Source of the DNA: Cephalotus follicularis
Taxonomy: Eukaryota; Streptophyta; Magnoliopsida; Oxalidales; Cephalotaceae
Direction: 5' to 3'
NCBI GenBank assembly: GCA_001972305.1
Contig: BDDD01000081.1
Span: forward strand, 40,578-104,577
DNA length: 64,000 nucleotides
Positions 11,102 to 21,594 of this stretch are shown in pieces (position 1 is the stretch's first letter; each line of letters opens with the position of its first letter). A model generated the notes under the pieces. The model saw only the letters and a list, made by a program, of their open reading frames with translations, had not been told where the DNA came from and did not search any database. The position numbers were made by a program, and so were the translations under genes.

Positions 11102-12542
11102 GATCCTTTTTAATCTCAATTGGACTGTAATTTCAGTTTTTTCTGACTATTTTGGAATGATTAAAGTAGCTGGGATTCTAATTTAATTCCCTTCCCATTG
11201 TTGTTTTATAAAATTAAGTTTTTCTTAAACCGAGGGAAACTAGATTTTAAATAATTTAGTGGGAGTTTTATTGGAATATCGGAGATCTTGGGATTATTTT
11301 GATTCATCATCGAAAATTGAAATTGCTTGTGTTTATTTATTTCTATTGTGGATATAGATTTAAATGTCTTATGCATGATGGTAGGCAATGGGATTGAACC
11401 TAGCTTTTGGTTTTTCTTTTGTGGATGGTTTAAATTTGCTTTATTTTCATGTACTTTATTTGGTCTGTAATATGGTTGCCTACGAGCACCATTTTTCCTT
11501 TTTTGTGTAATTTTCTCTCTCCCTCCATTTGTATTCTATTCTTTATTTTTAAATGTATTTATGTAAATTTCATTTTTGTAAATAAAAGAAGAGAAGAATA
11601 GCGAAGGAGCTTGAAGAGGGAGATCAAGGAAATTGCAAGACCAAGTGAAGGCCATGTATGCATGGTGCATTTTGTAATAAAGTAGTTTTAAATAGTTCGC
11701 CTAGGAGACCGAGGGATCGCATACGCTCGTGTGATCTCTCATAGATTTAATCCATAGCCAGGCCATTTTTATTTCTATGTGGATCATAGGATGCATGAGA
11801 TGGATGTTTACTTTTTGCAAACAATCCAAACACGTCAAGCATAATAAACCGTTCCAAATGGATTGGAAGATTAAAATTGATTTAATAAACGGCTTTGGAA
11901 ATTTAAAATTTGATGAGACGTCAAATTCCTCCAATTGTGAAATAATAAGTCCATAAGCAGTGGGACACAAGGGTGTCCTGTCGTTGGCCTTCCACGCCTT
12001 CGTTTACTAGTACGGATATATTGGGGATAGCGCTGCCAAAGCAGAGGTCCCCCGTATGACCATTTCAATTAAATATCAGTACTGGGTAGTACTGGAAGGA
12101 AGTAGCCAGGTTTCGCTACCGATGGCACGCAAACGGGCGAGTATCATAACGGGCTTATTTCTTTGAGGGTAGTGGGTCTGACTTATACCGAGTTCATACT
12201 ATTGGCAGCGCCAAAGTGTTGGATTGTATGGGTCGTGAGGCCGAGCTTGTATCGGATCTTGCATTTCATGGGCGAGGCCCTAATGCAAATTGATGCTAAA
12301 TGCCTACCTATTTGGTATGATGGTTTGGCTAGCCAAAGCGGAGACCATGATATTACGAGATAGATTTCGATCCCCACTTGGAAGCGGGAGCTTCCCGAAT
12401 TCCACATGGAGGTGTGGTATACGATTAGAATAGTGGGAGGATCCATAATTACTATAGACCAAGAATTATGGTAATAACATGAAATTGAATAATCTGCTAA
12501 ATTACTCTATTGTTTCTTCTAATAGGTTGTTCGATAACATAT
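11102..12542 (+). other. Long untranslated leader of copia C1
   Basis: About 1.4 kb between the primer-binding site and gag with no credible coding frame. From roughly 11590 to 12420 it is conserved with the inverted C2 leader (about 5800 down to 4950), more than expected for neutral sequence of this age. It may contain packaging or translation-control elements. That role is inference. Confidence 0.6.
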
Positions 12543-13170
12543 TCGATATACTCAAATGGAAGACAGCACCGTTATTTGGCATGTTTCATTTTTTCTTAAG
12601 CGACATAATCCACGTTTTTTGAATGGTTGCGCATAGTACTCACGAGCATGAGAGTTGCTCGTGTTATGACTGAGATATCCCCACTTTAGAGTTCAATGGA
12701 TCTGACCATCATAAGGCCAGGGTGGCTAAGTGGTGGGACGACAATCATAGACCTCAATACATGGCGAGTGTTGCCTTTATGCCAAACTGGCAAACGCTAT
12801 GTATTTCTTCACAGACCTTATGTGCCCAGTTGATACAACTTTAGGAGTTGTTTAGCACACGGTAAAGGACTGATAAGGTAGTTTTGGACCAGTTTGGATC
12901 AAAACAATCTGTGATACCTATTCATTCTTTTGGAACAACCTCAGGTAGAGGTGGATCAAGAGGATCCAGTTCCAAGGGCAAGGAGCTCATTAGGAAGAAA
13001 GAAAAGGAACCACTTCACGTGGTTTAGGGATACCATTCATTAGAGGATTAAATAGCTTATTAAGGAGATATCTTACTTCTGTGTGGGAAGTTAGGATACT
13101 GGAAGAGAAATTGCACACAATTTCTTGCTTCCATTGCAGATGGTGCCTCGGGGTAGGTACCGTCATATTT
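12543..13170 (+). pseudogene. gag: Copia C1 gag pseudogene
   Basis: Reading frames switch several times and contain many stops. Recognisable pieces are 'ARVAKWWDD' near 12715-12750, matching 'CVVKWWEDD' of the C2 gag, a serine/glycine-rich 'GRGGSRGSSSKGKEL' stretch near 12945, and a damaged zinc knuckle near 13080-13120 (LCGKLGYWKRNC, where the histidine has become tyrosine). Gag would form the virus-like particle. The mutated histidine and the frame breaks make it dead. Confidence 0.65.
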
Positions 13171-14579
13171 TTCATATTCCACTTAGCGTAAAATGTAAGT
13201 TCAATTTGGGTTGTGTACTCAAGTTGTGAGACTAACATTTGTAACTCTTTGCAGGATGCTAAAAGGAGCTGAGGATGCAATGGACCTATGACATGAAGAT
13301 CGGGGATCTACTTTAATGTTGTAGGATATTTTGATTTGTAAATATATGTAAAGCAATGTGGCTTTTGTATATAGACTAAACTCTTGTATACATTGTAAAG
13401 AACTTTTGTTCTAAACTTTGATTAGCATATCCAATGTATATTTTGTAAAGCTGAGAGCTTTTTGTTTATTACAAATGGATAGTGGCTATTATTTATATGG
13501 TTGTGTATCAGTCGGCACTGATTAACTAGATAATGGGTTTTAAGTCTTAAAAACTAATCAAACAATAGCACCAGCTATTGAGCAAGGAATTAATAATAAA
13601 AGACTATGAAAGATATGATATAAACCCTTCACAACCTTTTTGCATTGTTGATTAGGTCATTCTAACAAGGCTAGATAAACACGTTTGGTTAAGGATGGAC
13701 TTTTGGACATCAAGGACGGGGAGTCCCTTCCAACGTGTACATCATGTTTGATTGGTGTAATGACCAAATCTTCTTTTCTCCAAGGATGGAGATAAGAAAG
13801 TGGACATATTGTAATATATCCGCACTGACATTTGTGGTATAATATATCCGAACTGACATTACCTTCACCTGTGATTCGTCACGGTTTCGGTAAGCGTTTC
13901 GGGTGAAACACCAATCTGAATCTTTTGAAAGAGTTAAGAGATTTAGATATGAAGTAGAAATGCAAATGGGTAAACCCATTAAAGCATTACGCTCTGATTG
14001 GGGAAGCAAATACCTGTCTGCTGAATTCTTGGGTTATCTGAGAGATAACGGAATTCTCTCTCAATGGATCCTTTCTGGAACACCATACAGTGATGATGTA
14101 TCCAAATGGAGGGAATTGACATTCGTGAATATGTCAAATTCATTTTGTCTTTTATTCATCTTCTTAACTCCTTTTGGGATTTTGCGTTGCAGCGGCAGCG
14201 TATATCCTAATTCGGATTCCTATGAAATCCGTCCCCTCCATATCTTTCAAGATATTAAATAGGAGGAAACCCAGCCTAAACCAAGAGTGTTAATGGCTAT
14301 CCAGTTTTTGTAAGAAGGCGAAAACCTTCTAAGCTGGAGGAGCGAGCGGATCGTTGCCGGTTTTGTGGGATATTCTAAGAAGTGCATAGGATTTCATTTC
14401 AACCATCCTAGTGAACAAATGATATTTGTTTCGCGTACTACAAAATTCTTCGAAAGGGGAATACCTGTTTACAGGAAGCAGTAGGAGTAAGGTGTAATTA
14501 AGTGAGTTACTACTAGGTGAAAGCCCACAGGATGATGAGGAATTAGAGGTGGAACCCTCTAAAGACAAGATTTGGGAAA
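13171..14579 (+). pseudogene. pol: Copia C1 pol remnant, integrase part
   Basis: Most of this is unreadable pol sequence. The clearest part, 13903-14110, encodes 'KALRSDWGSKYLS', matching the copia integrase core motif around the second catalytic Asp (usual form ALRSDRGGEY). It is followed by 'GILSQWILSGTPYSDDVSKW', the degenerate form of the segment leading to the catalytic Glu. Before it, 'FERVKRFRYEVEMQ' fits the integrase core. No intact protease was found. The frame is broken at 14579 by insertion of element G2, and pol resumes at 21595. Confidence 0.7.
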
Positions 14580-14584
14580 GGATC
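14580..14584. other. Target-site duplication of G2 (GGATC), left
   Basis: GGATC precedes TGTCACACCCC and is repeated at 21590-21594 after GGCGTTACA. It marks insertion of G2 into the C1 pol. Confidence 0.95.
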
Positions 14585-15339
14585 TGTCACACCCCGTTTT
14601 ACAAACAACACTTAAAGTGGTGGCAATTAACATATAAATCCGGCTTATGCAAAACACCATGAAATTAAAACATTTCATATCCATTAACAACTCGCGGAAG
14701 CAGATAAAATAAGCTGAAATATAACGTAACATGCATCCCATACTACATGCTACAACAGTAAACATCATCACGGTTAACTGCCCTCAAATGGTGTGTGAAA
14801 AAAATATTCATTATTACTACCATTCATTTATTACAATGATCCATAAACATTCCTCAAAAGTAAACAACATAAAACTTCACGTTGCTCCTCGGAGCCCAAT
14901 GGTAACAACCGGCTGCATCAACCTGAAACAGACTGAAGTTGTAGGGGGTTAGCCTTTGTCCTCACTCGGCAAAACCATAAAAGCGATCCAGGGTCAAGTA
15001 TAAAACATGTCATGACATGAATGCACAATGATGCAGTACATACTATATCTTGATGCGTATATATATATATATACATATGCCACGACCACAAGGTCGCAGC
15101 CCATGATGTCACCAGAACACATCATCACACTACACGGTCCCCAATATCACAACAGCACAAGTAGCCAACTATGTCTCAGGTCTCTAAGGACCCATCACTC
15201 CACAATAACGATCAGTCACGTCCCAAAGGACAACACTATACTCAATCAGGCATGTCATGGCAGACAATCAATACACTCAATGCAAACAATTGTTCCCGTC
15301 ACTGACACGACGGCGAGGACAACACTCAGAACACACTAC

Positions 15340-15545
15340 GATACAAGCACGACGGCAAGTACCAACACTTCCCCGCTAACGGCAACACTCACGATACTAG
15401 CACGGCGGCTAAGTACCAACATTACCCCGCTAGCGGCAACACTCAATCACAATCAAGACAATAACATCCACGTTACTAGCACGGCGGCTAAGTAACAACA
15501 ATCAATTCACAGTAAATGATACTAGCATGGCAGCTAAGTACCAAC
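15340..15545. repeat. Short repeats GATACTAGCACGGCGGCTAAG and CCGCTAGCGG
   Basis: Four or five copies of a TACTAGCACGGCGGCTAAGTA-like word alternate with CCCCGCTAACGGC / CCCCGCTAGCGGC. The last contains the perfect 10-bp palindrome CCGCTAGCGG. The sister LTR at 19560-19640 keeps only two of the units. Confidence 0.7.
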
Positions 15546-16221
15546 ACTCAACACAATCACGATAACAGTGCAATCACAGCACACACGCAAAACCACTCAA
15601 GTAGTTTATAAAATAAATACTTGATCAAAATATCTCGTTAATGTTTAAAGTATAAATACTTACAACATATTTATATTTGTCAAAATATATATATAGCACT
15701 CCATTTCTCAAGTAAATTATGCTTCATAAAATACTTGCAACAATACATTTTCCTTCAAACATTTCAAGTAATTTATAGATATAAATACTTGCAACATATA
15801 CCTTTCCCGAAAACTCAAGTATCAAAGTAGTTGGAATCATACACTTTCCGTAAAACCCGGTTATTTGAACTATATTCAAATACCTCAAAAATACATATTT
15901 CGTATAACAGTTTCGTAATCTCTTGAAAGCCATTTCGCAATCCTTTTGGAAAATATACTTTTCCAAACAACAATGATTTTAGTAAACCATTCAATTAACC
16001 AAACACATTTTCACATGGTTGTGGAAACCATTTTCACAATCTTTCGAGAATATATATATATATATCTCAAAACGTACATTTCACATAAAGTAATGATTTA
16101 TAGAAATCATGTTTGCACCTCCAAAAGGGGTAAAACGTTTAACAATCATCAATAACCAATTCGAAATACAGTTTATCACAATACGAGATGCACACATATG
16201 CTCACAATGCAAAACAGTCCC

Positions 16222-16655
16222 AACCAGTCGGTTGTTTCTCACTTGGCAGTCGGCTGTCCTTGACCAACAGTCGGCTGCCCTCCTTGGCAGTCAACTGGTC
16301 CCTCACTTAGCAGTCGGTTGCCCTCTCCAGGCAGTCGGCTGGTCCATACACATTCCTTTGTCGCCACTTGTCCCAACATGCCACCTCAGCAAGCCCGGGT
16401 AGAGTGACACGTGGACAGTTGGATGTTACCCAAAATAGTCGGCTGCCCCACCCACAGTCGGCTGCCTTCCTCTGGCAGTCAGCTACTCAATCAACAGGAA
16501 GCAACCTGCAATTCCAGGCACGAATAGTCGACTGACTCCAATGCACAGTCGGCTGGTTTCCATGGGCAGTCGACTGTTCCTCACGAACAGTCGACTGCTG
16601 GCCTCGGACAGTCGGCTGTCCTCCCTGGACAGTCGACTACCCCTGCGGGCAGTGC
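16222..16655. repeat. Palindrome array, type 2 (CAGTCGACTG), cluster 2 of G2 left LTR
   Basis: About 17 sites of CAGTCGACTG or CAGTCGGCTG and variants (CAGTCAACTG, CAGTCGGTTG, TAGTCGGCTG), mostly 20-26 bp apart with unrelated spacers rich in CC, TCC and TGG. It lies 770-1205 bp from the LTR start on the minus strand. Confidence 0.92.
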
Positions 16656-17169
16656 CCCAAAATAGCAGAATTCGACATTCCAATCCACATTTAAACCAAA
16701 CAAACCACAAAGCACTATCACCACAATACCCATTCATGCTTTTATCACAATATAACACATGCATTTCACTCATGATCATCATTATAAATGACTTTGAATC
16801 ACAATCATAGCTTTCCCCTACCTTAGAACTCCAAGTTAAGAGTTGCAATCCACCTCTTTAAGTCCCGGATCCGAGGTCCTTGTACTCCCAAATCCGTCCA
16901 GCATCCTCCACTGGTCCGATTCCTCTACTGGTCCAGGCCTCCAAGTCCACGGTTCAACACCAAGCTCCGTATATCCACAACACACACACTTTCACTCCAT
17001 TTTCTCAACTCCCAAACACTCTTGAATCCACTGAGAAAGATGGAGATTGGAGAAGGGAAGCTTGTGTTTTTATGGAGAAAACCCGGCCCCTCTCCTGCCT
17101 TATGCTCAAATAAACCAAAACTCCCACTTTTGTCACTTTAAGGCTGACAGCACGTGGGCTGTCTGGCGC

Positions 17170-17285
17170 CTGGCAGTCGACTACCATGACTTGGCAGTCG
17201 ACTGTTTCTGCCGACACTCCCACCAGCTGGCTACTTCCTCACGGCAGCTGGCTGCCGCCTTCACCAGGGGAGTCCAGTCGGCTGC
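17170..17285. repeat. Palindrome array, type 2, cluster 1 of G2 left LTR
   Basis: Sites GGCAGTCGACTACC, GGCAGTCGACTGTT and CCAGTCGGCTGCC, with two related CAGCTGGCTG words between them. It lies 143-258 bp from the LTR start. Confidence 0.85.
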
Positions 17286-17428
17286 CCCCTGTACAAAAAC
17301 ACACTAACACACTTTTTCTTGCAACTTTCAACACACCAAAGGGGAAAAACACGATCCTCATTAATTCCACGTGTAAAATTACATTAGAAATGCAACATTA
17401 CACCTTAACGAAAACCCCAGGCGTTACA

Positions 17429-17446
17429 TTCACCCCTCCTTCAAGG
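17429..17446 (-). other. Polypurine tract of G2
   Basis: On the minus strand the sequence CTTGAAGGAGGGGTGAA runs directly into the LTR start TGTAACGCC. Confidence 0.85.
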
Positions 17447-17692
17447 AATTTCGTCCTCGAAATTAAAACAACACCAGGGCAAGTGAGAACAACGCTCTCG
17501 CATTTTCTCTTTCGCCATCCCCCATCTGTCCACGGCCCATAGCCGCGTATGGTTCATTTTTGCTTACAAACTTACAATTCAGACGGTCCGTAAACCCAGA
17601 ACAACTCTGATTGGTAACAACAAGTCACTTACAAAAGCAAAAGAAATCAAACTCATGCTTAAAACAAAAGTAAGGACTTTTACCTCACATGA
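17447..17692 (-). other. G2 spacer between gag and polypurine tract
   Basis: About 250 bp with no coding signal. Protease, RT, RNase H and integrase are absent, so almost the whole pol has been lost or was never present. Confidence 0.7.
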
Positions 17693-18896
17693 TGCCCTTG
17701 CCGGTGTCCCTTCGCTACGAAGGCCCAGCTGCAGCGCCACTATCACCCGCAGATCTTGTGGGTACTGCCATAGAAATCTCTGGACAATCCCTCACCAAGT
17801 GACCAGATGCTCCACATTTCAGACACAACCCTTTCTTTACCCGACAATCTTTCACTTGATGACCAGTACGACCACAGTGGAAACAAACCCCAGACCATAC
17901 ATTACTCACCTGACTAGGAGTTCCTTGGGTGGCAGTCTGCTGAGGTTGATCCTCAGATGATCTGGGCGGGAAATCACTGCGTTGCCATTGTGATAACGCT
18001 GGCCTGAACTGAGTAGGGCCCTGTTGGCTCCGCTGCTTACGAGCCCTTTCAGCACGGTCTTCATTCGAGATGCTCTCTAACAACCTTGCCTTCTGAGCGA
18101 CCTCCACAAAGGTCCCCAGTTCCATAGCCCTGATCCTTGACCAAAGATCCGATCGCAGACCTTTCAAAAACCTCCGTATCTTTTTACCATCATCAGCTAC
18201 CAGATAGGGGGAATGCCTGGCTAGCTCCATAAACCTTGTTGTATACTCCACCACAGTCATTTCTCCTTGACGTAGCTCCAGGAGCTCTGTCTCCCTTCTT
18301 TCTTGCTCAAGTCGGGGCACATAAGCATCGAGGAACTCCTTCCGGAACCCCTCCCAAGTACAACCGAGTCCAGTCGACTCCCACTTTGCCTTGACCATCT
18401 CCCACCAGTGGATGGCCTCACCCTATAGATGGTAGACAACAAACTTTAGTTTCTGGTTATCTGTACAGTTCATCACATCAAAGATCTTTTCTAGATCCTG
18501 CAACCACCTTTCAGCAATGGTAGCATCCAACTCTCCTCTGAAACTGGGTGGACTCTGTCTCATGAACCTTTCAAGGTCCCTCCCAAACTGATTACCGTCA
18601 TCATATGCACCCTGAGCAGGAGCCATGTACTGAGGCTGAGCTTGGGCGTACAGTCGCCGCATCTCCTCCATATTCGCTGCATTAGCAGCCATCTGTTGCT
18701 GATAGGCAGCCATCTGCTGCTGAAAGAAATCAGCGATGCGGTCCAACGGATCTCTCACTCCGGGCGCTGCCCCCGGCACATTCACATTAGCAGCTCCCTG
18801 TGGAACATCATCCATAGGGTCTCCTCCAACATTTATTCCCTCGGGAACATTCTCGTTAACAAACCCACGCATTCCGCGTCTTCTCCGACCGTCCAT
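17693..18896 (-). pseudogene. gag: G2 Gag (capsid plus two zinc knuckles), one internal stop
   Basis: The start Met at 18896 begins MDGRRRRGMRGF. This start is chosen because E1 gag (34419) begins MDGRRRR too. A retrotransposon Gag domain follows, with 'WLQDLEKIFDVMNCTD' near residue 130, 'WEMVKAKWE' and 'GEMTVVEYTTRFMEL'. Then comes a Q/S-rich linker and two CCHC knuckles: C-FHC-GRTGH-QVKDC and C-LKC-GASGH-LVRDC. There is a TAG at 18423-18425 (codon 158) between HL and GEA, and a second TAG just after 'AAAGPS' at about 17715, both explained by CAG to TAG. The E1 gag has TAG at the same internal codon. Gag packages element RNA. As the only coding region in G2, it marks a gag-only, pol-dependent element. 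Confidence 0.9.
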
Positions 18897-19096
18897 CTTG
18901 TTCCTATATGGAAAAGATGTCATTAGTAGTCATCTCAAGGAAACAATTCGTTAATTGCCAAGGAAAATATCAGCTTGGATAAGTTCCTTATTCAATTCAA
19001 GCATACATGGAATATGCTCTATTACCACTATTGTAGTATCAATCATTTTGGTTGCCAAGGATAGTATCCCAGCGATAGCTTATAAAAGGAATATAA
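18897..19096 (-). other. G2 leader between primer-binding site and gag
   Basis: A 200-bp untranslated leader that resembles the E1 leader at 34420-34517 ('ATTAATCGCCAAGGAA' style wording on the plus strand in both). Confidence 0.7.
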
Positions 19097-19108
19097 GCTC
19101 TGATACCA
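19097..19108 (-). other. Primer-binding site of G2
   Basis: The minus strand reads TGGTATCAGAGC, four bases inside the LTR that starts at 19113, complementary to initiator tRNA-Met. Confidence 0.93.
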
Positions 19109-20344
19109 CTGTTGTCACACCCCATTTTACAAACAACACATAAAGTGGTGGCAATTAACATATAAATATGGCTTATGCAAAACACCATGAAATTAAAACT
19201 TTTCATATCCATTAACAACTCGCGGAAGCAGATAAAATAAGCCGAAATATAAAGTAACATGCGTCCCATACTACATGCTACAACAGTAAACATCATCACG
19301 GTTAACTGCCCTCAAATGGTGCGTGAAAAAAATATTTATTATTACAACCATTCATTTATTACAATGATCCATAAACATTCCTCAAAAGTAAACAACATAA
19401 AACTTCACTTTGCTCCTCGGAGCCCAACAGTAACCAACGGCTGCGTCAACTTGAAACACACTGAAGTTGTAGGGGGTTAGCCTTTGTCCTCACTCGGCAA
19501 AACCATAAAAGTGATCCAGGGTCAAGCAACACTCAATCACAATCAATACAATAAAATCCACGTTACTAGCATGGCGGCTAAGTAACAACAATCAATTCAC
19601 AGTAAACGATACTAGCACGACGACTAAGTACCAACACTCAACACAATCACGATAACAGTGCAATCACAGCACACACGCAAAACCACTCAAGTAGTTTATA
19701 AAATAAATACTTGATCAAAACATCTCGTTTCCAAAACGTTTAAAGTATAAATACTTACAACATATATATATTTGTCAAAATATATATATAACACTCCATT
19801 TCCCAAGTAAATTATGCTTCATAAAATACTTGCAACAATACATTTTCCTTCAAATATTTCAAGTAATTTATTGATATAAATACTTGCAACATATATATTT
19901 GTCAAAATATATATAACAATACCTTTCCCGAAAACTCAAGTATCAAAGTACTTGGAATCATACACTTTTCGTAAAACCCGGTTATTTGAACTACATTCAA
20001 ATACCTCAAAAATACGTATTTCGTATAACAGTTTCGCAATCTCTTGAAAGCCATTTCGCAATCCCTTTGGAAAACATACTTTTCCAAACAACAATGATTT
20101 TTAGTAAACCATTCAATTAACCAAACACATTTTCACAAGGTTGTGGAAGCCATTTTCACAATCTTTCGAGAATATATATATATATCTCAAAACGTACATT
20201 TCACATAAAGTAATTATTTATAGAAATCATGTTTGCACCTCCAAAAGGGGTAAAACGTTTCACAATCATCAATAACCAATTCGAAATACAGTTTATCACA
20301 ATACGAGATGCACACATAAGCTCACAATGCAAAACAGTCCCAAC

Positions 20345-20795
20345 CAGTCGGCTGCCCTTAACCTACAGTTGACTGCCCTCCTTGGCAGTCGGGTGTCCTT
20401 GACCAACAGTCGGCTGCCCTCCTTGGCAGTCGACTGGTCCCTCACTTAGCAGTCGGCTGCCCTCTCCAGGCAGTCGGCTGGTCCATACACATTCCTTTGT
20501 CGCCACTTGTCCCAACATGCCACCTCAGCAAGCCCGGGTAGAGTGACACGTGGACGGTCGGCTGTTACCCAAAACAGTCGACTGCCCCACCCACAGTCGG
20601 CTGCCTTCCTCTGGCAGTCGGCTACTCAATCAACAGGAAGCAACCTGCAATTCCAGGCACGAACAGTCGACTGGCTCCAATGCACAGTCGACTGGTTTCC
20701 ATGGGCAATCAGTTGTTCCTCATGAACAGTCGACTGCTGGCCTCGGACAGTCGGCTGTCCTCCCTGGACAGTCGACTGCCCCTGTGGGCAGTGCC
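20345..20795. repeat. Palindrome array, type 2, cluster 2 of G2 right LTR
   Basis: About 18-19 CAGTCGACTG/CAGTCGGCTG sites. Compared with the left LTR several sites differ by A/G at the central position or by C/T at the CpG (CAGTCGACTG here, CAGTCGGCTG there, and the reverse), so the two states interchange by point mutation. Confidence 0.92.
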
Positions 20796-21312
20796 CAAAA
20801 ACAACAGAAATCACACATTCCAATCCACATTTAAACCAAACAAACCACAAAGCACTATCACCACAATACCCATTCATGCTTTTATCACAATATAACACAT
20901 GCATTCCACTCATGAACATCATTATAAATAACTTTGAATCGCAATCATAGCTTTCCCCTACCTTAGAACTCCAAGTTAGGAGTTGCAATCCACCTCTTTA
21001 AGTCCCGGATCCGAGGTCCTTGCACTCCCAAATCCGTCCAGCAGCCTCCACTGGTCTGATTCCTCCACTGGTCCAGGCCTCCAAGTCCACGGTTCAACAC
21101 CAAGCTCCGTATATCCATAACACACACACTTTCACTCCATTTTCTCAACTCCCAAACACTCTTGAATCCACTGAGAAAGATGGATATTGGAGAAGGGAAG
21201 CTTGTGTTTTTATGGAGAAAACCCGGCCCCTCTCCTCCCTTATGCTCAAATAAACCAAAACTCCCACTTTTGTCACTTTAAGGCTAACAGCACATGGGCT
21301 GTCTGGCGCCTG

Positions 21313-21447
21313 GCAGTCGGCTGCCATGACTTGGCAGTCGACTGTTTCTGCCGACACTCCAACCAGCCAGCTGCTTCCTCACAGCAGCTGGCTGCCGCCT
21401 TCACCAGGGGAGTCTAGTCGGCTGCCTCCCTGTGGCAGTCGGCTGCC
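21313..21447. repeat. Palindrome array, type 2, cluster 1 of G2 right LTR
   Basis: Sites GGCAGTCGGCTGCC, GGCAGTCGACTGTT, CTAGTCGGCTGCC and GGCAGTCGGCTGCC, plus CAGCTGGCTG-like words. It lies 142-276 bp from the LTR start. Confidence 0.87.
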
Positions 21448-21589
21448 CCCTGTACAAAAACACACTAACACACTTTTTCTTGCAACTTTCAACACACCAA
21501 AGGGGAAAAACATGATCCTCATTAATTGCACGTGTAAAATTACATTAGAAATGCAACGTTACACCTTAACAAAAACCCGGGGCGTTACA

Positions 21590-21594
21590 GGATC
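21590..21594. other. Target-site duplication of G2 (GGATC), right
   Basis: GGATC follows GGCGTTACA and matches 14580-14584. Confidence 0.95.

Larger units (their letters stand above)
14585..17428 (-). mobile_element. G2 gypsy element, 3' LTR (2844 bp)
   Basis: On the minus strand it starts TGTAACGCC at 17428 and ends GGGGTGTGACA at 14585. It matches the right LTR at 19113-21589 but keeps ~440 bp (about 14999-15437) that the right copy has lost. It includes two CAGTCGACTG palindrome clusters, a TATA-like CATAAAAACAC near 17070 (minus strand), and a 'CTAGCACGGCGGCTAAGTA' repeat region at 15340-15545. Confidence 0.92.
19113..21589 (-). mobile_element. G2 gypsy element, 5' LTR (2477 bp)
   Basis: On the minus strand it starts TGTAACGCCCCGGG and ends TGGGGTGTGACA. 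It is near-identical over long blocks to 14585-17428 but lacks ~440 bp between GGGTCAAG and CAACACTCAATC. Both palindrome clusters are kept, and cluster 1 has one more site than in the left LTR. Confidence 0.93.

Noticed and set aside
15028..15495. 155-codon Thr/Ser-rich plus-strand frame in the G2 LTR
   Set aside because: It covers a short-repeat region that is deleted in the sister LTR; composition is repeat-driven.
18642..18926. Plus-strand frames opposite G2 gag
   Set aside because: Shadow of the minus-strand Gag, whose motifs are unmistakable.
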